Shown: positions 47,776 to 57,710, counted from the stretch's first letter. The stretch is DNA of 64,000 bases from Vibrio sp. HI00D65 (GCF_001635455.1 NZ_LWEH01000159.1:1-64000); one strand, 5' to 3'. Translations and numbers: made by a program. Notes: generated from the sequence alone by a model not told the origin.

Positions 47776-48534
47776 TTAGCCGTGTGGCCAGCTTTGCGGC
47801 ATTACAAACCAGAATTGACCAGACTTGGTTTGTCCATGAACGAAGCGGTCACCAAATTCGGTGATAGGTTCACCGCTGAAATCATCCGTTCCTGCGGCCC
47901 ATTGCTCTTTGGTTAGAGGGTAGAGTGTATCGGTGATCCGGTGAGCCTGATTTTGATAGCACCAAAATCCGTTTACTTGGCCGGGGTTAATGTCGTATCC
48001 CAAACACTCCGTAGGTACGTTTTGTTCTAGAAATGGGTTGGTATAGAGGCGACCTTGCATCAAAAGGTGTTTTGAGTCGACATCGATCTCCGGGTACTGC
48101 TCAACAAAGGCGGCTGAAGATGACATACCAAGCTGGTGGCTGAGCATTCTATCGAGCTTTTTGTCTAATTGGTCATGAGAGTTTGGACCAAACCATGTTT
48201 GCTCGTGAAGTAGGTAAAACTTAATTGCCACTTCCCAGTGTTCTAATTTTTCACTACTTGTGTCTTCCAGGATAAAGTCGATTGCGCCGAGTGTTCGTCC
48301 CTCAACATTAATCTGGATCTCATCGTGCTTGATTGAATAATTATCCGAAGTGGTGATGACTTGTTCACATAGGTGTTGGTAGAGGAAGCCTAATCTAGGG
48401 TTTCCATCATAAGTATGTGCATCGTCGAGCTTTTGGTGGTTTGAGAACACAGTGAGATCAGAAATGGGCGGTTTGATTTCTAGTAGCGGTGGCGAGCTAA
48501 TCACCCATTGATAAAAGCGTTGCAGTTCGGTCAT
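47776..48534 (-). CDS. DUF1853 family protein
   Basis: Uncharacterised family. The 252-residue product has the family blocks: SSPPLLEI near the N terminus, RLGFLYQHLCEQVI, and the LGAIDFILE ... HWEVAIKFYLLHEQTWFGPNSHDQLDKK region. The conserved acidic and lysine residues in DFILE and EVAIKFYL recall a nuclease-like PD-(D/E)xK pattern, but this is only suggestive. The ATG at 48534 has GAGG 5 bases upstream, better than the ATG at 48558. It is convergent with pgm and divergent from the nif3-like gene. Confidence 0.8.
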   Translation of the reverse strand: MTELQRFYQWVISSPPLLEIKPPISDLTVFSNHQKLDDAHTYDGNPRLGFLYQHLCEQVITTSDNYSIKHDEIQINVEGRTLGAIDFILEDTSSEKLEHWEVAIKFYLLHEQTWFGPNSHDQLDKKLDRMLSHQLGMSSSAAFVEQYPEIDVDSKHLLMQGRLYTNPFLEQNVPTECLGYDINPGQVNGFWCYQNQAHRITDTLYPLTKEQWAAGTDDFSGEPITEFGDRFVHGQTKSGQFWFVMPQSWPHG

Positions 48535-48649
48535 CGGTTCCTCGTAAACTTCAGTCATCTGTTCTCTAGAAACAGAATGGAAGGGCTTTCGACATTCTAC
48601 CCGTAAATTGATATAACGACGTTATTATAAAGGTAAGCTGGAAATAAAA

Positions 48650-49408
48650 ATGAATAACTTACAGTTAGAAAAGCTACTTAACGAAAAACTGCAGCCACAG
48701 CAGATTAAAGATTACTGCCCAAACGGTCTCCAAGTAGAAGGCAGTACTGAGGTAAAGCGTATCGTTACTGGTGTTACGGCTTCGCAAGCTTTGATTAATA
48801 AAGCGGTTGAGCTAAAGGCTGACGCTTTGTTAGTTCACCATGGTTTCTTTTGGAAAGGTGAGCCGGAAGCGATTCGTGGTATGAAAGGTAAGCGTATTCG
48901 TACGTTGATCAAAAACGATATCAATTTATTGGGCTACCACCTTCCGCTTGATATCCACCCTGAGCTTGGTAACAACGCCAAACTGGCAGAGTTACTTGAG
49001 ATCGATGTTGAAGGTGGTTTGGAAGGGCACCCTCAGTCAGTCGCTATGTTTGGTAGATTTAAGACGCCGATGACTGGCTCTGAGTTTGCGGCAAAAATTG
49101 ATCAAGTATTGAATCGTAAGCCGCTACACATTGCCCCGGAGAACGCTGATAAAATGATTGAAACGGTAGGTTGGTGTACTGGCGGTGGTCAAGACTACAT
49201 TGAGCTTGCAGCTGCTCAAGGTATTGATGCATTTATCTCTGGCGAAATTTCTGAGCGCACAACTTACTCGGCTCGCGAGCAAGCCATCCATTATTTTGCT
49301 GCAGGTCACCATGCGACAGAACGCTACGGTGTTAAAGCACTAGGTGAATGGTTAGCAAAAGAGCACGGCTTGGATGTTGAGTTTATCGATATTGATAACC
49401 CGGTATAA
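48650..49408 (+). CDS. ybgI: Nif3-like dinuclear metal protein (YbgI family)
   Basis: Hexameric dinuclear-metal protein of 252 residues in the NIF3/YbgI/GCH1-related family. Metal ligands are in LLVHHGFFW (His-His, about 63-71), LPLDIHPELGNN (about 97-108) and the late AGHHATERYG block (about 220). The function in bacteria is unresolved. It is followed by a repeat-rich gap and stands alone. Confidence 0.92.
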   Translation: MNNLQLEKLLNEKLQPQQIKDYCPNGLQVEGSTEVKRIVTGVTASQALINKAVELKADALLVHHGFFWKGEPEAIRGMKGKRIRTLIKNDINLLGYHLPLDIHPELGNNAKLAELLEIDVEGGLEGHPQSVAMFGRFKTPMTGSEFAAKIDQVLNRKPLHIAPENADKMIETVGWCTGGGQDYIELAAAQGIDAFISGEISERTTYSAREQAIHYFAAGHHATERYGVKALGEWLAKEHGLDVEFIDIDNPV

Positions 49409-49490
49409 GAGCAGATGCGAGATGAGGGATACGATTGGAGAGTATCCCTTAAACCTTTGAGGAACTTCGAAAGTTTTTCTATACGCTTCG

Positions 49491-49591
49491 TGAGATCCCC
49501 AACTCACTCGTCCCACTCTCTTGGGGGGGACGGCATAGTTTGTTCCTATAGTCATTCCTTAGATTGACGAAGGAAATAGTATGGAATCTCT
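49491..49591. repeat. Dispersed palindromic repeat, copy A
   Basis: 101 bases that match copy B at 49613-49713 without gaps at 88 of 101 positions. The left end (GAGATCCCC) and right end (GGAATCTC) form an imperfect inverted repeat. Internal blocks CTCGTCCC, TAGTTTGTTCCTA, GTCATTC and GAAATAGTA are shared. It looks like a Vibrio intergenic repeat of MITE or REP-like type. Confidence 0.85.
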
Positions 49592-49612
49592 CTGGGCTAT
49601 CTACTCGTTGAA

Positions 49613-49713
49613 TGAGATCCCCAACTTGCTCGTCCCTCGCTCTTGGGGATGACGGTATAGTTTGTTCCTACTGTCATTCTTTAGACTGACGAGGGAAATA
49701 GTAGGGAATCTCT
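49613..49713. repeat. Dispersed palindromic repeat, copy B
   Basis: Second copy, same orientation, 21 bases after the first. Ends GAGATCCCC and GGGAATCTC form an imperfect inverted repeat. The central GGGGATGACGG block is intact here but altered in copy A. Confidence 0.85.
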
Positions 49714-49741
49714 TTGACAGGCCGTTATGGAGATTCAAAAT

Positions 49742-49783
49742 ATCTCGAATCTCGAATCTCGAATCTCGAATCTCGAATCTCGA
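49742..49783. repeat. Heptamer tandem array (ATCTCGA)6
   Basis: Six perfect copies of ATCTCGA in a row, followed by AT. The unit resembles the ATCTC end of the adjacent palindromic repeat. Length variation between strains is likely by slippage. It lies between the repeat pair and the gltA terminator, outside genes. Confidence 0.95.
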
Positions 49784-49785
49784 AT

Positions 49786-49822
49786 AAAAAAAAGGGTTGA
49801 TGCTTTCGCATCAACCCTTTTT
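49786..49822 (-). terminator. Terminator of gltA
   Basis: GGGTTGATGC (49794-49803) and GCATCAACCC (49808-49817) form a perfect 10-bp stem over TTTC, with A and T runs on either side. Confidence 0.93.
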
Positions 49823-49844
49823 AACAATCATACTTTAATCGCAA

Positions 49845-51134
49845 TTATTCACGTTCGTGAAGTGCTTTAAAGTCACGTTGCTCTTCACCAGTGTATAGCT
49901 GACGAGGACGACCGATACGGTTTGTTGGGTCGCTGTGCATTTCGTTCCAGTGTGCAATCCAACCGATAGTACGAGACATCGCGAAGATTACTGTAAACAT
50001 AGATACTGGAATGCCGATCGCTTTCAGAATGATACCTGAGTAGAAGTCTACGTTCGGGTATAGCTTCTTCGAAACAAAGTATTCATCAGAAAGAGCGATA
50101 CGCTCAAGCTCCATTGCTACGTCAAGTAGTGGATCTTGGATGTTTAGCTCTTTAAGTACTTCGTGACACGCTTCGCGCATTACTGTTGCACGTGGATCGT
50201 AGTTCTTGTAGACGCGGTGACCGAAGCCCATCAAACGGAATGGATCATCTTTGTCTTTCGCTTTTGCAACATACTCTTCGATGTTATCTACGCTACCGAT
50301 CTCTTCAAGCATACGTAGACATGCTTCGTTTGCACCACCGTGAGCTGGGCCCCAAAGTGACGCGATACCTGCTGCGATACACGCAAACGGGTTAGCACCA
50401 GATGAACCAGAGAGACGTACTGTAGATGTAGAAGCGTTTTGTTCGTGGTCTGCGTGTAGAGTGAAAATCTTATCCATTGCACGAGCTACGATAGGGTTTA
50501 CTTCGTACTCTTCACATGGGTTTGCAAACATCATGTGTAGGAAGTTTTCTGCGTAGCTCAGGTCGTTGCGTGGGTAGATAAACGGCTGACCAATAGAATA
50601 TTTGTAACACATTGCTGCCAGTGTTGGCATTTTTGAAATTAGACGGTAAGCCGCAATTTCACGGTGTGTATCGTTGTTGATATCAAGTGAGTCGTGGTAG
50701 AACGCTGCTAGAGCGCCTACCACGCCACACATTACAGCCATAGGGTGAGCATCACGACGGAAGCCGTGGAAGAAACTAGCAATTTGCTCGTGTACCATAG
50801 TGTGACGTGTCACGGTAGTCTTGAACTGTTCGTATTCAGCTCGAGATGGGGCTTCACCGTAAAGAAGTATGTAACATACTTCTAAGTAATCAGCGTTATT
50901 GGCAAGTTGATCAATTGGATAACCACGGTGTAAAAGGATACCTTTACCACCGTCAATAAAAGTGATTTGAGACTCACAAGATGCAGTGGCAAGAAAACCA
51001 GGGTCAAAAGTGAAAAAACCATTAGAACCTAGTGTACGAACATCGATCACTGGAGTACCTAGTACACCCTCTGTAATCGGCAGCTCGATTGGCGCTTGAC
51101 CTTCAATGTGAAGGGTAGCTTTCTTATCCGCCAT
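49845..51134 (-). CDS. gltA: Citrate synthase (type II)
   Basis: First enzyme of the TCA cycle, condensing oxaloacetate and acetyl-CoA. The 429-residue type II enzyme matches E. coli length. Catalytic His265 is in GPAHGGANE, His306 in FGHRVYK, and the aspartate in the NVDFYSGI block. It is NADH-sensitive in relatives. It is divergent from sdhC, as in E. coli, across a 417-base regulatory region. Confidence 0.98.
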   Translation of the reverse strand: MADKKATLHIEGQAPIELPITEGVLGTPVIDVRTLGSNGFFTFDPGFLATASCESQITFIDGGKGILLHRGYPIDQLANNADYLEVCYILLYGEAPSRAEYEQFKTTVTRHTMVHEQIASFFHGFRRDAHPMAVMCGVVGALAAFYHDSLDINNDTHREIAAYRLISKMPTLAAMCYKYSIGQPFIYPRNDLSYAENFLHMMFANPCEEYEVNPIVARAMDKIFTLHADHEQNASTSTVRLSGSSGANPFACIAAGIASLWGPAHGGANEACLRMLEEIGSVDNIEEYVAKAKDKDDPFRLMGFGHRVYKNYDPRATVMREACHEVLKELNIQDPLLDVAMELERIALSDEYFVSKKLYPNVDFYSGIILKAIGIPVSMFTVIFAMSRTIGWIAHWNEMHSDPTNRIGRPRQLYTGEEQRDFKALHERE

Positions 51135-51551
51135 AACAATCTCCTTTGTTTATTATTTAATCCGTCCAGGATGTTTATGAGCCATTTTTTTACTGGTCTT
51201 ACGTGGGAAAGTCAATTTTTCTGCAGCTTTGTGTGCACTTGTTAGTATTTTTCACATTAAATTCGTTAAAAATCTGGTCTGTGTAGCATTATTTGTTGCG
51301 TCAATTGTATTAGAATGTTGCGAGCCGTATAGTGGCGATGAAAAATTTGGTTAAAAGCTTATAAATGCAAGGCTAAGAAGAAATGTGAGGTGTCTATCTT
51401 AACCGTGCCGTTAACAATTTTTTTACAATTATCTAAGGCTCAACTTCAGTTATTTGTTAAGTTAATGTTAAATTTTGAAGGTTTGCGATCAAATTTTGTC
51501 CATAACAATATCATAAGGTTATTTAATGACCATAATGCTCAATGGAGCTGA
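51135..51551. promoter_or_regulatory. gltA/sdhC divergent control region
   Basis: 417 bases without a gene between gltA and sdhC. It holds an ArcA-type direct repeat at 51455-51471 and AT-rich promoter sequence. No terminator or frame of note is present. Confidence 0.6.
51455..51471 (+). promoter_or_regulatory. ArcA-type direct repeat upstream of sdhC
   Basis: TGTTAA at 51455-51460 and TGTTAA at 51466-51471 are spaced 11 bases apart, the direct-repeat spacing bound by phosphorylated ArcA. sdh is repressed by ArcA without oxygen in E. coli. It lies about 80 bases before sdhC. Confidence 0.6.
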
Positions 51552-51944
51552 GTGAGCAAGCCCGTGAAAGAAAGAAAGACAAGACCTGTTAATTTAGATT
51601 TACAGACCATCCACTTTCCGATCACTGCAATAGCTTCCATCCTACACCGTGTGTCTGGGGTGATTACTTTTGTTGCGATTGGAATTTTGCTTTGGTTACT
51701 ATCCATTTCCCTCTCATCCCCAGTAGGCTTTATGGAAGCTAGCGACATTGTCGACGGTTTCTTCGTGAAGTTTATTCTGTGGGGCATTTTAACCGCTTTG
51801 GCTTACCACATTGCTGGTGGTATTCGTCACCTTCTTATGGACTTAGGTCACTTTGAAGAGCTGGAATCTGGCGCAAAGAGCGCTAAGGTTGCATTCGCAG
51901 CGACAGCGGTATTGTCTCTACTAGCGGGGATTTTAGTATGGTAA
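51552..51944 (+). CDS. sdhC: Succinate dehydrogenase cytochrome b556 subunit
   Basis: Membrane anchor of complex II that binds haem b and quinone. The 130-residue product has three helices and the family N terminus RPVNLDLQTIHFPITAIASILHR (quinone-site Ser/Arg region), and the haem histidine in LAYHIAGGIRHLLMD. The GTG start has GGAG 4 bases upstream. Its end overlaps the sdhD start by 7 bases. Confidence 0.96.
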   Translation: MSKPVKERKTRPVNLDLQTIHFPITAIASILHRVSGVITFVAIGILLWLLSISLSSPVGFMEASDIVDGFFVKFILWGILTALAYHIAGGIRHLLMDLGHFEELESGAKSAKVAFAATAVLSLLAGILVW

Positions 51945-52282
51945 ACAACGTTTCGACATTTGGCCGTAATGGTGTTCACGATTTCTTATTGATCCGTGCA
52001 ACTGCAATCATTATGACGCTATATACAATTTATTTGGTGAGCTTTTGTGCCTTCACCGATATCTCTTACGTATCATGGACTCAGTTCTTTGGTGGAACCT
52101 TCACTAAAGTATTTACCATGTTAGCGCTTACTTCGGTTCTTGTTCACGCTTGGATCGGTCTGTGGCAAGTGCTAACCGACTACATCAAGTGCGCTAAACT
52201 GCGTGTTGGCCTTCAAGTAGGTGTAGTTGCGGTTCTTCTTGGATATTTCTTCTCTGGTCTGTTTATTTTGTGGGGTGCGTAA
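51938..52282 (+). CDS. sdhD: Succinate dehydrogenase membrane anchor subunit
   Basis: Second membrane subunit of complex II, 114 residues with three helices. LIRATAIIMTLYTIYL is helix I; the haem ligand is the histidine in VLVHAWIGLWQVLTDYI. Start and stop overlap neighbours, showing translational coupling (ATG inside sdhC, stop adjacent to the sdhA GTG). Confidence 0.95.
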   Translation: MVNNVSTFGRNGVHDFLLIRATAIIMTLYTIYLVSFCAFTDISYVSWTQFFGGTFTKVFTMLALTSVLVHAWIGLWQVLTDYIKCAKLRVGLQVGVVAVLLGYFFSGLFILWGA

Positions 52283-54049
52283 GTGACTATTCCTGTTCGT
52301 GAGTTTGATGCCGTAGTTATCGGCGCTGGTGGTGCTGGTATGCGTGCCGCACTGCAAATTTCAGAGCAAGGCCTATCATGTGCATTGCTTTCTAAAGTTT
52401 TCCCAACTCGTTCTCATACCGTATCTGCTCAAGGTGGTATTACGGTTGCTCTAGGTAATGCGCACGAAGATCACTGGGAACAACACATGTACGACACAGT
52501 AAAAGGTTCTGATTACATCGGTGACCAAGATGCTATCGAATACATGTGTAAAAATGGGCCAGAATCAGTTATCGAACTAGAAAAAATGGGTCTTCCATTT
52601 TCTCGTTTCGACAACGGCACCATTTACCAACGTCCTTTTGGTGGCCAATCGAAAAACTTTGGTGGTGAGCAAGCGGCTCGTACCGCTGCAGCAGCTGACC
52701 GTACTGGTCACGCATTGCTACACACGCTTTACCAACAAAACATCAAACACAAAACAACCGTGTTCTCTGAGTGGTACGCGCTTGATCTTGTGAAGAATGA
52801 AGACGGTGCCATTCTTGGTACAACAGCACTTTGCATGGAAACAGGCGAAGTATGCTACTTCAAAGCAAAAGCAACAGTCCTAGCAACTGGTGGTGCTGGT
52901 CGTATCTACGCATCAACAACTAACGCACACATCAATACTGGTGACGGTGTGGGTATGGCGATTCGTGCCGGCGTGCCTATGCAAGACATCGAAATGTGGC
53001 AGTTCCACCCAACGGGTATTGCCGGTGCGGGGACGCTTGTAACAGAGGGTTGCCGTGGTGAAGGCGGCTATCTCCTTAATAAAGATGGCGAACGTTTTAT
53101 GGAGCGTTACGCTCCAAACGCGAAAGACTTAGCGGGTCGTGACGTTGTTGCTCGTTCAATGATGGTAGAAATCCGTGAAGGCCGTGGTTGTGACGGCCCT
53201 TGGGGTCCACACATTAAACTGAAACTGGACCACTTAGGTAAAGAAACACTTGAGTCTCGTCTACCTGGTGTATGTGAACTGTCTCGTACATTCGCACACG
53301 TTGATCCAGTAAAAGAGCCGATCCCAGTGATCCCAACATGTCATTACATGATGGGTGGTGTACCAACACAAGTTTCTGGCCAAGCGATTAAGCAAAGTGC
53401 AGATGGTAGTGATGTTGAAATACAAGGTCTATTTGCTTGTGGTGAGATTGCTTCAGTATCAGTGCACGGTGCTAACCGTTTAGGTGGTAACTCACTGCTT
53501 GACTTGGTTGTATTCGGTCGTGCGACAGGTCTACACCTAGGTGAGACACTGAAGAAGCAAGCGGATGCTAAGCCAGCAACGGAAGAAGATATCGCTCGTT
53601 CTCTAGAGCGCTACAACCGTTGGGAAAACAGCACAGACGGTGAAGATCCAGCACAAATCCGTAAAGATCTACAGCAATGTATGCAGAACAACTTCTCTGT
53701 ATTCCGTGAAGGCAAAGCAATGGCTGAGGGCTTAGAAGAGCTTAAAGCGATTCGTGAGCGTCTGAAAAATGCACATTTGTCCGATAAGTCTACGGAGTTC
53801 AATACCCAGCGTGTCGAATGTCTTGAGCTTGATAACTTGATGGAAACGGCTTTTGCAACAGCATTTGCGGCTAATTACCGCACAGAAAGTCGTGGTGCAC
53901 ATGCTCGTTTTGACTTCCCCGATCGTGATGATGAACAGTGGCTGTGCCACTCTCTCTACAACCCTGAGTCAGAGAGTATGAGCAAACGAGGTGTAAACAT
54001 GGAGCCTATCCATCGTGAAGCATTCCCACCAAAAGCACGTACGTATTAA
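52283..54049 (+). CDS. sdhA: Succinate dehydrogenase flavoprotein subunit
   Basis: Catalytic FAD subunit that oxidises succinate to fumarate at the cytoplasmic membrane face. The 588 residues include the dinucleotide motif GAGGAGM (about 14-20), the covalent-FAD histidine His45 in [10 protein letters not shown], and the active-site arginine and histidine in the HPTGIAGAG and CHYMMGG blocks. The start GTG follows the sdhD stop directly. It is in the operon sdhCDAB. Confidence 0.98.
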   Translation: MTIPVREFDAVVIGAGGAGMRAALQISEQGLSCALLSKVFPTRSHTVSAQGGITVALGNAHEDHWEQHMYDTVKGSDYIGDQDAIEYMCKNGPESVIELEKMGLPFSRFDNGTIYQRPFGGQSKNFGGEQAARTAAAADRTGHALLHTLYQQNIKHKTTVFSEWYALDLVKNEDGAILGTTALCMETGEVCYFKAKATVLATGGAGRIYASTTNAHINTGDGVGMAIRAGVPMQDIEMWQFHPTGIAGAGTLVTEGCRGEGGYLLNKDGERFMERYAPNAKDLAGRDVVARSMMVEIREGRGCDGPWGPHIKLKLDHLGKETLESRLPGVCELSRTFAHVDPVKEPIPVIPTCHYMMGGVPTQVSGQAIKQSADGSDVEIQGLFACGEIASVSVHGANRLGGNSLLDLVVFGRATGLHLGETLKKQADAKPATEEDIARSLERYNRWENSTDGEDPAQIRKDLQQCMQNNFSVFREGKAMAEGLEELKAIRERLKNAHLSDKSTEFNTQRVECLELDNLMETAFATAFAANYRTESRGAHARFDFPDRDDEQWLCHSLYNPESESMSKRGVNMEPIHREAFPPKARTY

Positions 54050-54061
54050 GGAGACATGACC

Positions 54062-54775
54062 ATGAAATTGACTTTCTCTTTGTATCGTTACAATCCAGAC
54101 GTCGATTCGAAGCCTTACATGCAGGATTACACACTAGAGGTGGAAGAAGGCTCAGACATGATGCTTCTGGATGCGCTCATTCTATTGAAAGAGCAGGATC
54201 CGACGATCGCTTTCCGTCGCTCATGCCGCGAAGGTGTATGTGGTTCAGACGGCCTAAATATGAACGGTAAAAACGGCCTTGCGTGTATCACGCCACTGTC
54301 AACTCTTAGTAGCAAGGATAAAATTATTGTTCGCCCACTGCCGGGTCTACCTGTTATTCGTGACCTGATTGTTGATATGACTCAGTTCTATGATAACTAC
54401 GAAAAAGTAAAACCATTCTTAGTGTCTGACGGTAACACACCACCGGCACGTGAAAACTTACAAAGCCCTGATGAGCGTGCTCATTTAGATGGACTGTACG
54501 AATGTATCATGTGTGCATGTTGTACAACGTCATGCCCATCGTTCTGGTGGAACCCTGACAAGTTCATAGGACCAGCAGGTCTGCTTGCCGCGTACCGTTG
54601 GCTAATTGATAGCCGAGATACTGCGACAGATGAACGTTTGTCTGATCTTGATGATGCATTTAGCGTTTTTCGTTGCCATGGCATCATGAATTGTGTAAGT
54701 GTTTGTCCTAAGGGATTAAATCCGACGAAAGCGATTGGTCACATTAAGACCATGTTAGTCAATCGTTCGGTTTAA
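54062..54775 (+). CDS. sdhB: Succinate dehydrogenase iron-sulfur subunit
   Basis: Carries electrons from FAD to quinone. The 237-residue product has the 2Fe-2S motif CREGVCGSDGLNMNGKNGLAC (about residues 54-75), the 4Fe-4S motif CIMCACC (about 148) with a later cysteine, and 3Fe-4S ligands in CPSFWW and CVSVCPKGL. The ATG at 54062 fits E. coli SdhB; the ATG at 54056 lies too close to the AAGGAG site. A hairpin terminator follows before sucA. Confidence 0.95.
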   Translation: MKLTFSLYRYNPDVDSKPYMQDYTLEVEEGSDMMLLDALILLKEQDPTIAFRRSCREGVCGSDGLNMNGKNGLACITPLSTLSSKDKIIVRPLPGLPVIRDLIVDMTQFYDNYEKVKPFLVSDGNTPPARENLQSPDERAHLDGLYECIMCACCTTSCPSFWWNPDKFIGPAGLLAAYRWLIDSRDTATDERLSDLDDAFSVFRCHGIMNCVSVCPKGLNPTKAIGHIKTMLVNRSV

Positions 54776-54789
54776 GTTATAAAAAAATT

Positions 54790-54820
54790 GCCGCCCTAGA
54801 AGTTTTGGGGCGGCCTTTTA
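54790..54820 (+). terminator. Hairpin terminator between sdhB and sucA
   Basis: GCCGCCC and GGGCGGC around an 11-base loop, then TTTTA. The T tail is short, so it may attenuate rather than stop transcription into sucA. Confidence 0.7.
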
Positions 54821-54872
54821 ATAGCTCGGCATAGACCGCAGCAAACGTGAAAACTACTGGTTAAGGGAAAAT

Positions 54873-57689
54873 ATGCACAACGGCGTGATGAAGGCATGGC
54901 TCGAGTCTTCACACTTGGCTGGCGCCAATGCAACGTACGTAGAAGAACTCTATGAACTATATCTAAGTGACCCCGATTCGGTAAGTGGCGAATGGAGAAG
55001 TGTTTTTGAAGAGTTGCCTGTGCAAGCTTCAGAAGCGGTGGAACAACCACACTCTCGTGTTCGTGAATACTTCCGTCGACTCGCTCAAGAAACAAAGCAT
55101 TACAGTGTCCAAGTTAGTGATCCAGATGTCGATGCGAAACAAGTAAAAGTTCTGCAACTGATTAATGCTTATCGATTCCGAGGGCATCAAGCAGCAAATC
55201 TAGACCCCCTAGGTTTATGGAAGAGAGCAAAAGTTGATGAACTGGACCCTTCTTTCCACACTCTTACCGAAGAAGACCTCAATGAGACGTTCAACGTCGG
55301 CTCTTACGCGATTGGCCAAGAGACGATGGTGCTTAAAGATTTACATAAATCTTTAAAGCAAACGTATTGTGGTTCGATTGGTGCTGAATACATGCACATG
55401 ACTAATACAGAGCAAAAACGTTGGATTCAACAACGTTTAGAGTCTGTGTCTGGTCAACCCTCTTTCAACAAAGAAGAAAAGCAAGCTTTCCTAGAAGAGC
55501 TAACGGCTGCTGAAGGTCTTGAGCGCTACCTTGGTGCAAAATTCCCAGGCGCGAAACGCTTCTCGTTGGAAGGTGGTGATGCACTTATCCCAATGACGAA
55601 AGAGATCATTCGTCATGCTGGTGGACAAGGCATGCGTGAAGTCGTTATTGGTATGGCTCACCGTGGTCGTCTAAACATGCTGGTCAACGTGCTTGGTAAA
55701 AAGCCGCAAGACCTGTTTGACGAGTTCGCGGGTAAGCACGATGAAACGTGGGGGACTGGTGATGTGAAATACCACCAAGGTTTCTCCGCGGATTTTGCGA
55801 CACCGGGCGGCAACGTTCACTTAGCATTAGCATTTAACCCATCACACTTAGAAATCGTAAACCCAGTGGTTATCGGCTCAGTACGTGCACGTCAAGATCG
55901 CCTAAGCGATACTGATGGTAGCCGTGTACTGCCAATCACGATTCACGGTGACTCAGCAATCGCTGGTCAAGGTGTTGTGCAAGAGACGTTTAACATGTCT
56001 CAAGCTCGTGGTTTCTGTGTAGGTGGTACGGTTCGCATCGTTGTAAATAACCAAGTTGGTTTTACAACATCTAACCCTCGCGACACACGTTCTACGATGT
56101 ACTGTACTGATATCGCTAAGATGGTACAGGCTCCGATTTTCCACGTTAATGCTGATGATCCAGAAGCGGTTGCTTTTGTTGCTCGCTTAGCGCTGGACTA
56201 CCGTAATACCTTCAAACGTGATGTCGTTATCGACCTAGTTTGTTACCGTCGCCACGGTCACAACGAAGCAGATGAGCCGAATGCAACACAGCCTTTGATG
56301 TACCAAAAAATCAAGAAGCATCCAACACCACGTAAGCTATACGCTGACGTGCTAATGGAGCGCGGTGAGTTTGGTATAGATACAGCAACTCAGCTGGTTA
56401 ACGAATATCGTGATGCACTTGATCACGGTGAAGTTGTGGTGAAAGAGTGGCGCCCAATGGCACTTCACTCAGTAGACTGGTCTCCTTATCTAGGTCATGA
56501 CTGGAATATCGACTGGGACAACAAAGTTGATATCAAGCGTCTAAAAGAGCTTGGTACTAAGATCTGTCAATACCCAGAAAGCCACAAGCTACAAAGCCGA
56601 GTAAATAAACTTTACAACGATCGTACTGCCATGGTGAATGGTGAAAAACAAGTCGATTGGGGTATGGCTGAAACTCTGGCTTACGCAACACTTGTTGACG
56701 ATGGCAAGCGTATTCGTATATCTGGCCAAGATTCAGGCCGTGGTACTTTCTTCCACCGCCACTCGGTACTGCACAACCAATCAGACGCAAGCACGTATGT
56801 TCCACTCGAGAACATACATGATAAGCAGGGTCCATTCCAAGTATTTGACTCAGTATTGTCTGAAGAGGCAGTGCTTGCGTTCGAGTATGGTTACGCAACA
56901 GCAGAGCCAAGCGGTCTAACCCTTTGGGAAGCACAATTTGGTGACTTCGCAAACGGTGCGCAAGTCGTTATCGACCAATTTATTTCGTCAGGTGAGCAAA
57001 AGTGGGCACGTCTATGTGGTCTAACCATGCTGCTGCCTCACGGTTATGAAGGCCAAGGTCCAGAGCACTCTTCTGCACGTCTTGAACGTTACCTTCAATT
57101 ATGTGCTGAACAAAATATGCAGGTTGTTGTTCCTTCAACACCAGCACAGGTTTACCACATGATTCGCCGTCAGGTTGTTCGACCTATGCGTCGTCCTCTG
57201 GTTGTAATGTCACCGAAGTCATTGCTTCGTCACCCGCTGTGTACATCTTCTCTAGAAGATCTAGCAGACGGTACGTTCCAACCAGCTATCGCAGAGATTG
57301 ACGATATCGCTCCTGAGAACGTAAAACGCGTCGTATTCTGTTCAGGTAAGGTTTACTTCGACCTACTTGACCAAAGACGTAAGAACGAGCAAGACGACGT
57401 TGCTATTGTTCGTATTGAGCAGCTATATCCATTCCCTTACGAGGATGTTCGCGCTGCAATTGCACAATACACAAATGTCGTTGATTACGTTTGGTGTCAA
57501 GAAGAGCCTCAGAACCAAGGTGCTTGGTACAGCAGCCAACATAACTTCCGAGCTGCTATCCCAGTAGGCGCTGATATTCAATACGCAGGTCGTCCTGCAT
57601 CAGCATCACCAGCTGTAGGCTATATGTCGGTACACTTGAAACAACAAAAAGCGTTAGTAGATGACGCTCTGACCCTACCAAAGAACTAG
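54873..57689 (+). CDS. sucA: 2-oxoglutarate dehydrogenase E1 component
   Basis: Thiamine-diphosphate enzyme that decarboxylates 2-oxoglutarate and passes the succinyl group to SucB. The 938 residues match E. coli SucA. N-terminal MKAWLESSHLAGANATYVEELY docks to E2. TPP-binding and catalytic blocks include GMAHRGRLNML (about 265) and FNPSHLEIVNPV (about 325-336), the GDSAIAGQGVVQE loop, and the RRHGHNEADEP region. The start ATG has AAGGGA upstream. sdhB lies 97 bases upstream with a hairpin between. Confidence 0.98.
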   Translation: MHNGVMKAWLESSHLAGANATYVEELYELYLSDPDSVSGEWRSVFEELPVQASEAVEQPHSRVREYFRRLAQETKHYSVQVSDPDVDAKQVKVLQLINAYRFRGHQAANLDPLGLWKRAKVDELDPSFHTLTEEDLNETFNVGSYAIGQETMVLKDLHKSLKQTYCGSIGAEYMHMTNTEQKRWIQQRLESVSGQPSFNKEEKQAFLEELTAAEGLERYLGAKFPGAKRFSLEGGDALIPMTKEIIRHAGGQGMREVVIGMAHRGRLNMLVNVLGKKPQDLFDEFAGKHDETWGTGDVKYHQGFSADFATPGGNVHLALAFNPSHLEIVNPVVIGSVRARQDRLSDTDGSRVLPITIHGDSAIAGQGVVQETFNMSQARGFCVGGTVRIVVNNQVGFTTSNPRDTRSTMYCTDIAKMVQAPIFHVNADDPEAVAFVARLALDYRNTFKRDVVIDLVCYRRHGHNEADEPNATQPLMYQKIKKHPTPRKLYADVLMERGEFGIDTATQLVNEYRDALDHGEVVVKEWRPMALHSVDWSPYLGHDWNIDWDNKVDIKRLKELGTKICQYPESHKLQSRVNKLYNDRTAMVNGEKQVDWGMAETLAYATLVDDGKRIRISGQDSGRGTFFHRHSVLHNQSDASTYVPLENIHDKQGPFQVFDSVLSEEAVLAFEYGYATAEPSGLTLWEAQFGDFANGAQVVIDQFISSGEQKWARLCGLTMLLPHGYEGQGPEHSSARLERYLQLCAEQNMQVVVPSTPAQVYHMIRRQVVRPMRRPLVVMSPKSLLRHPLCTSSLEDLADGTFQPAIAEIDDIAPENVKRVVFCSGKVYFDLLDQRRKNEQDDVAIVRIEQLYPFPYEDVRAAIAQYTNVVDYVWCQEEPQNQGAWYSSQHNFRAAIPVGADIQYAGRPASASPAVGYMSVHLKQQKALVDDALTLPKN

Positions 57690-57710
57690 AAGTAAAAGGA
57701 AAATACAGAC

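Larger units (their letters stand above)
49409..49844. other. Repeat-rich gap between nif3-like gene and gltA
   Basis: 436 bases without a gene. It contains two direct copies of a palindrome-ended repeat (49491-49591 and 49613-49713), a six-copy heptamer array (49742-49783) and the gltA terminator (49786-49822). Confidence 0.8.

Noticed and set aside
49742-49783. Heptamer array as a possible CRISPR
   Set aside because: The units are 7 bases with no spacers and there are no cas genes; it is a simple tandem repeat.
54872-57700. Several antisense frames within sucA and sucB
   Set aside because: They are shadows of well-defined enzymes on the other strand with no start signals.
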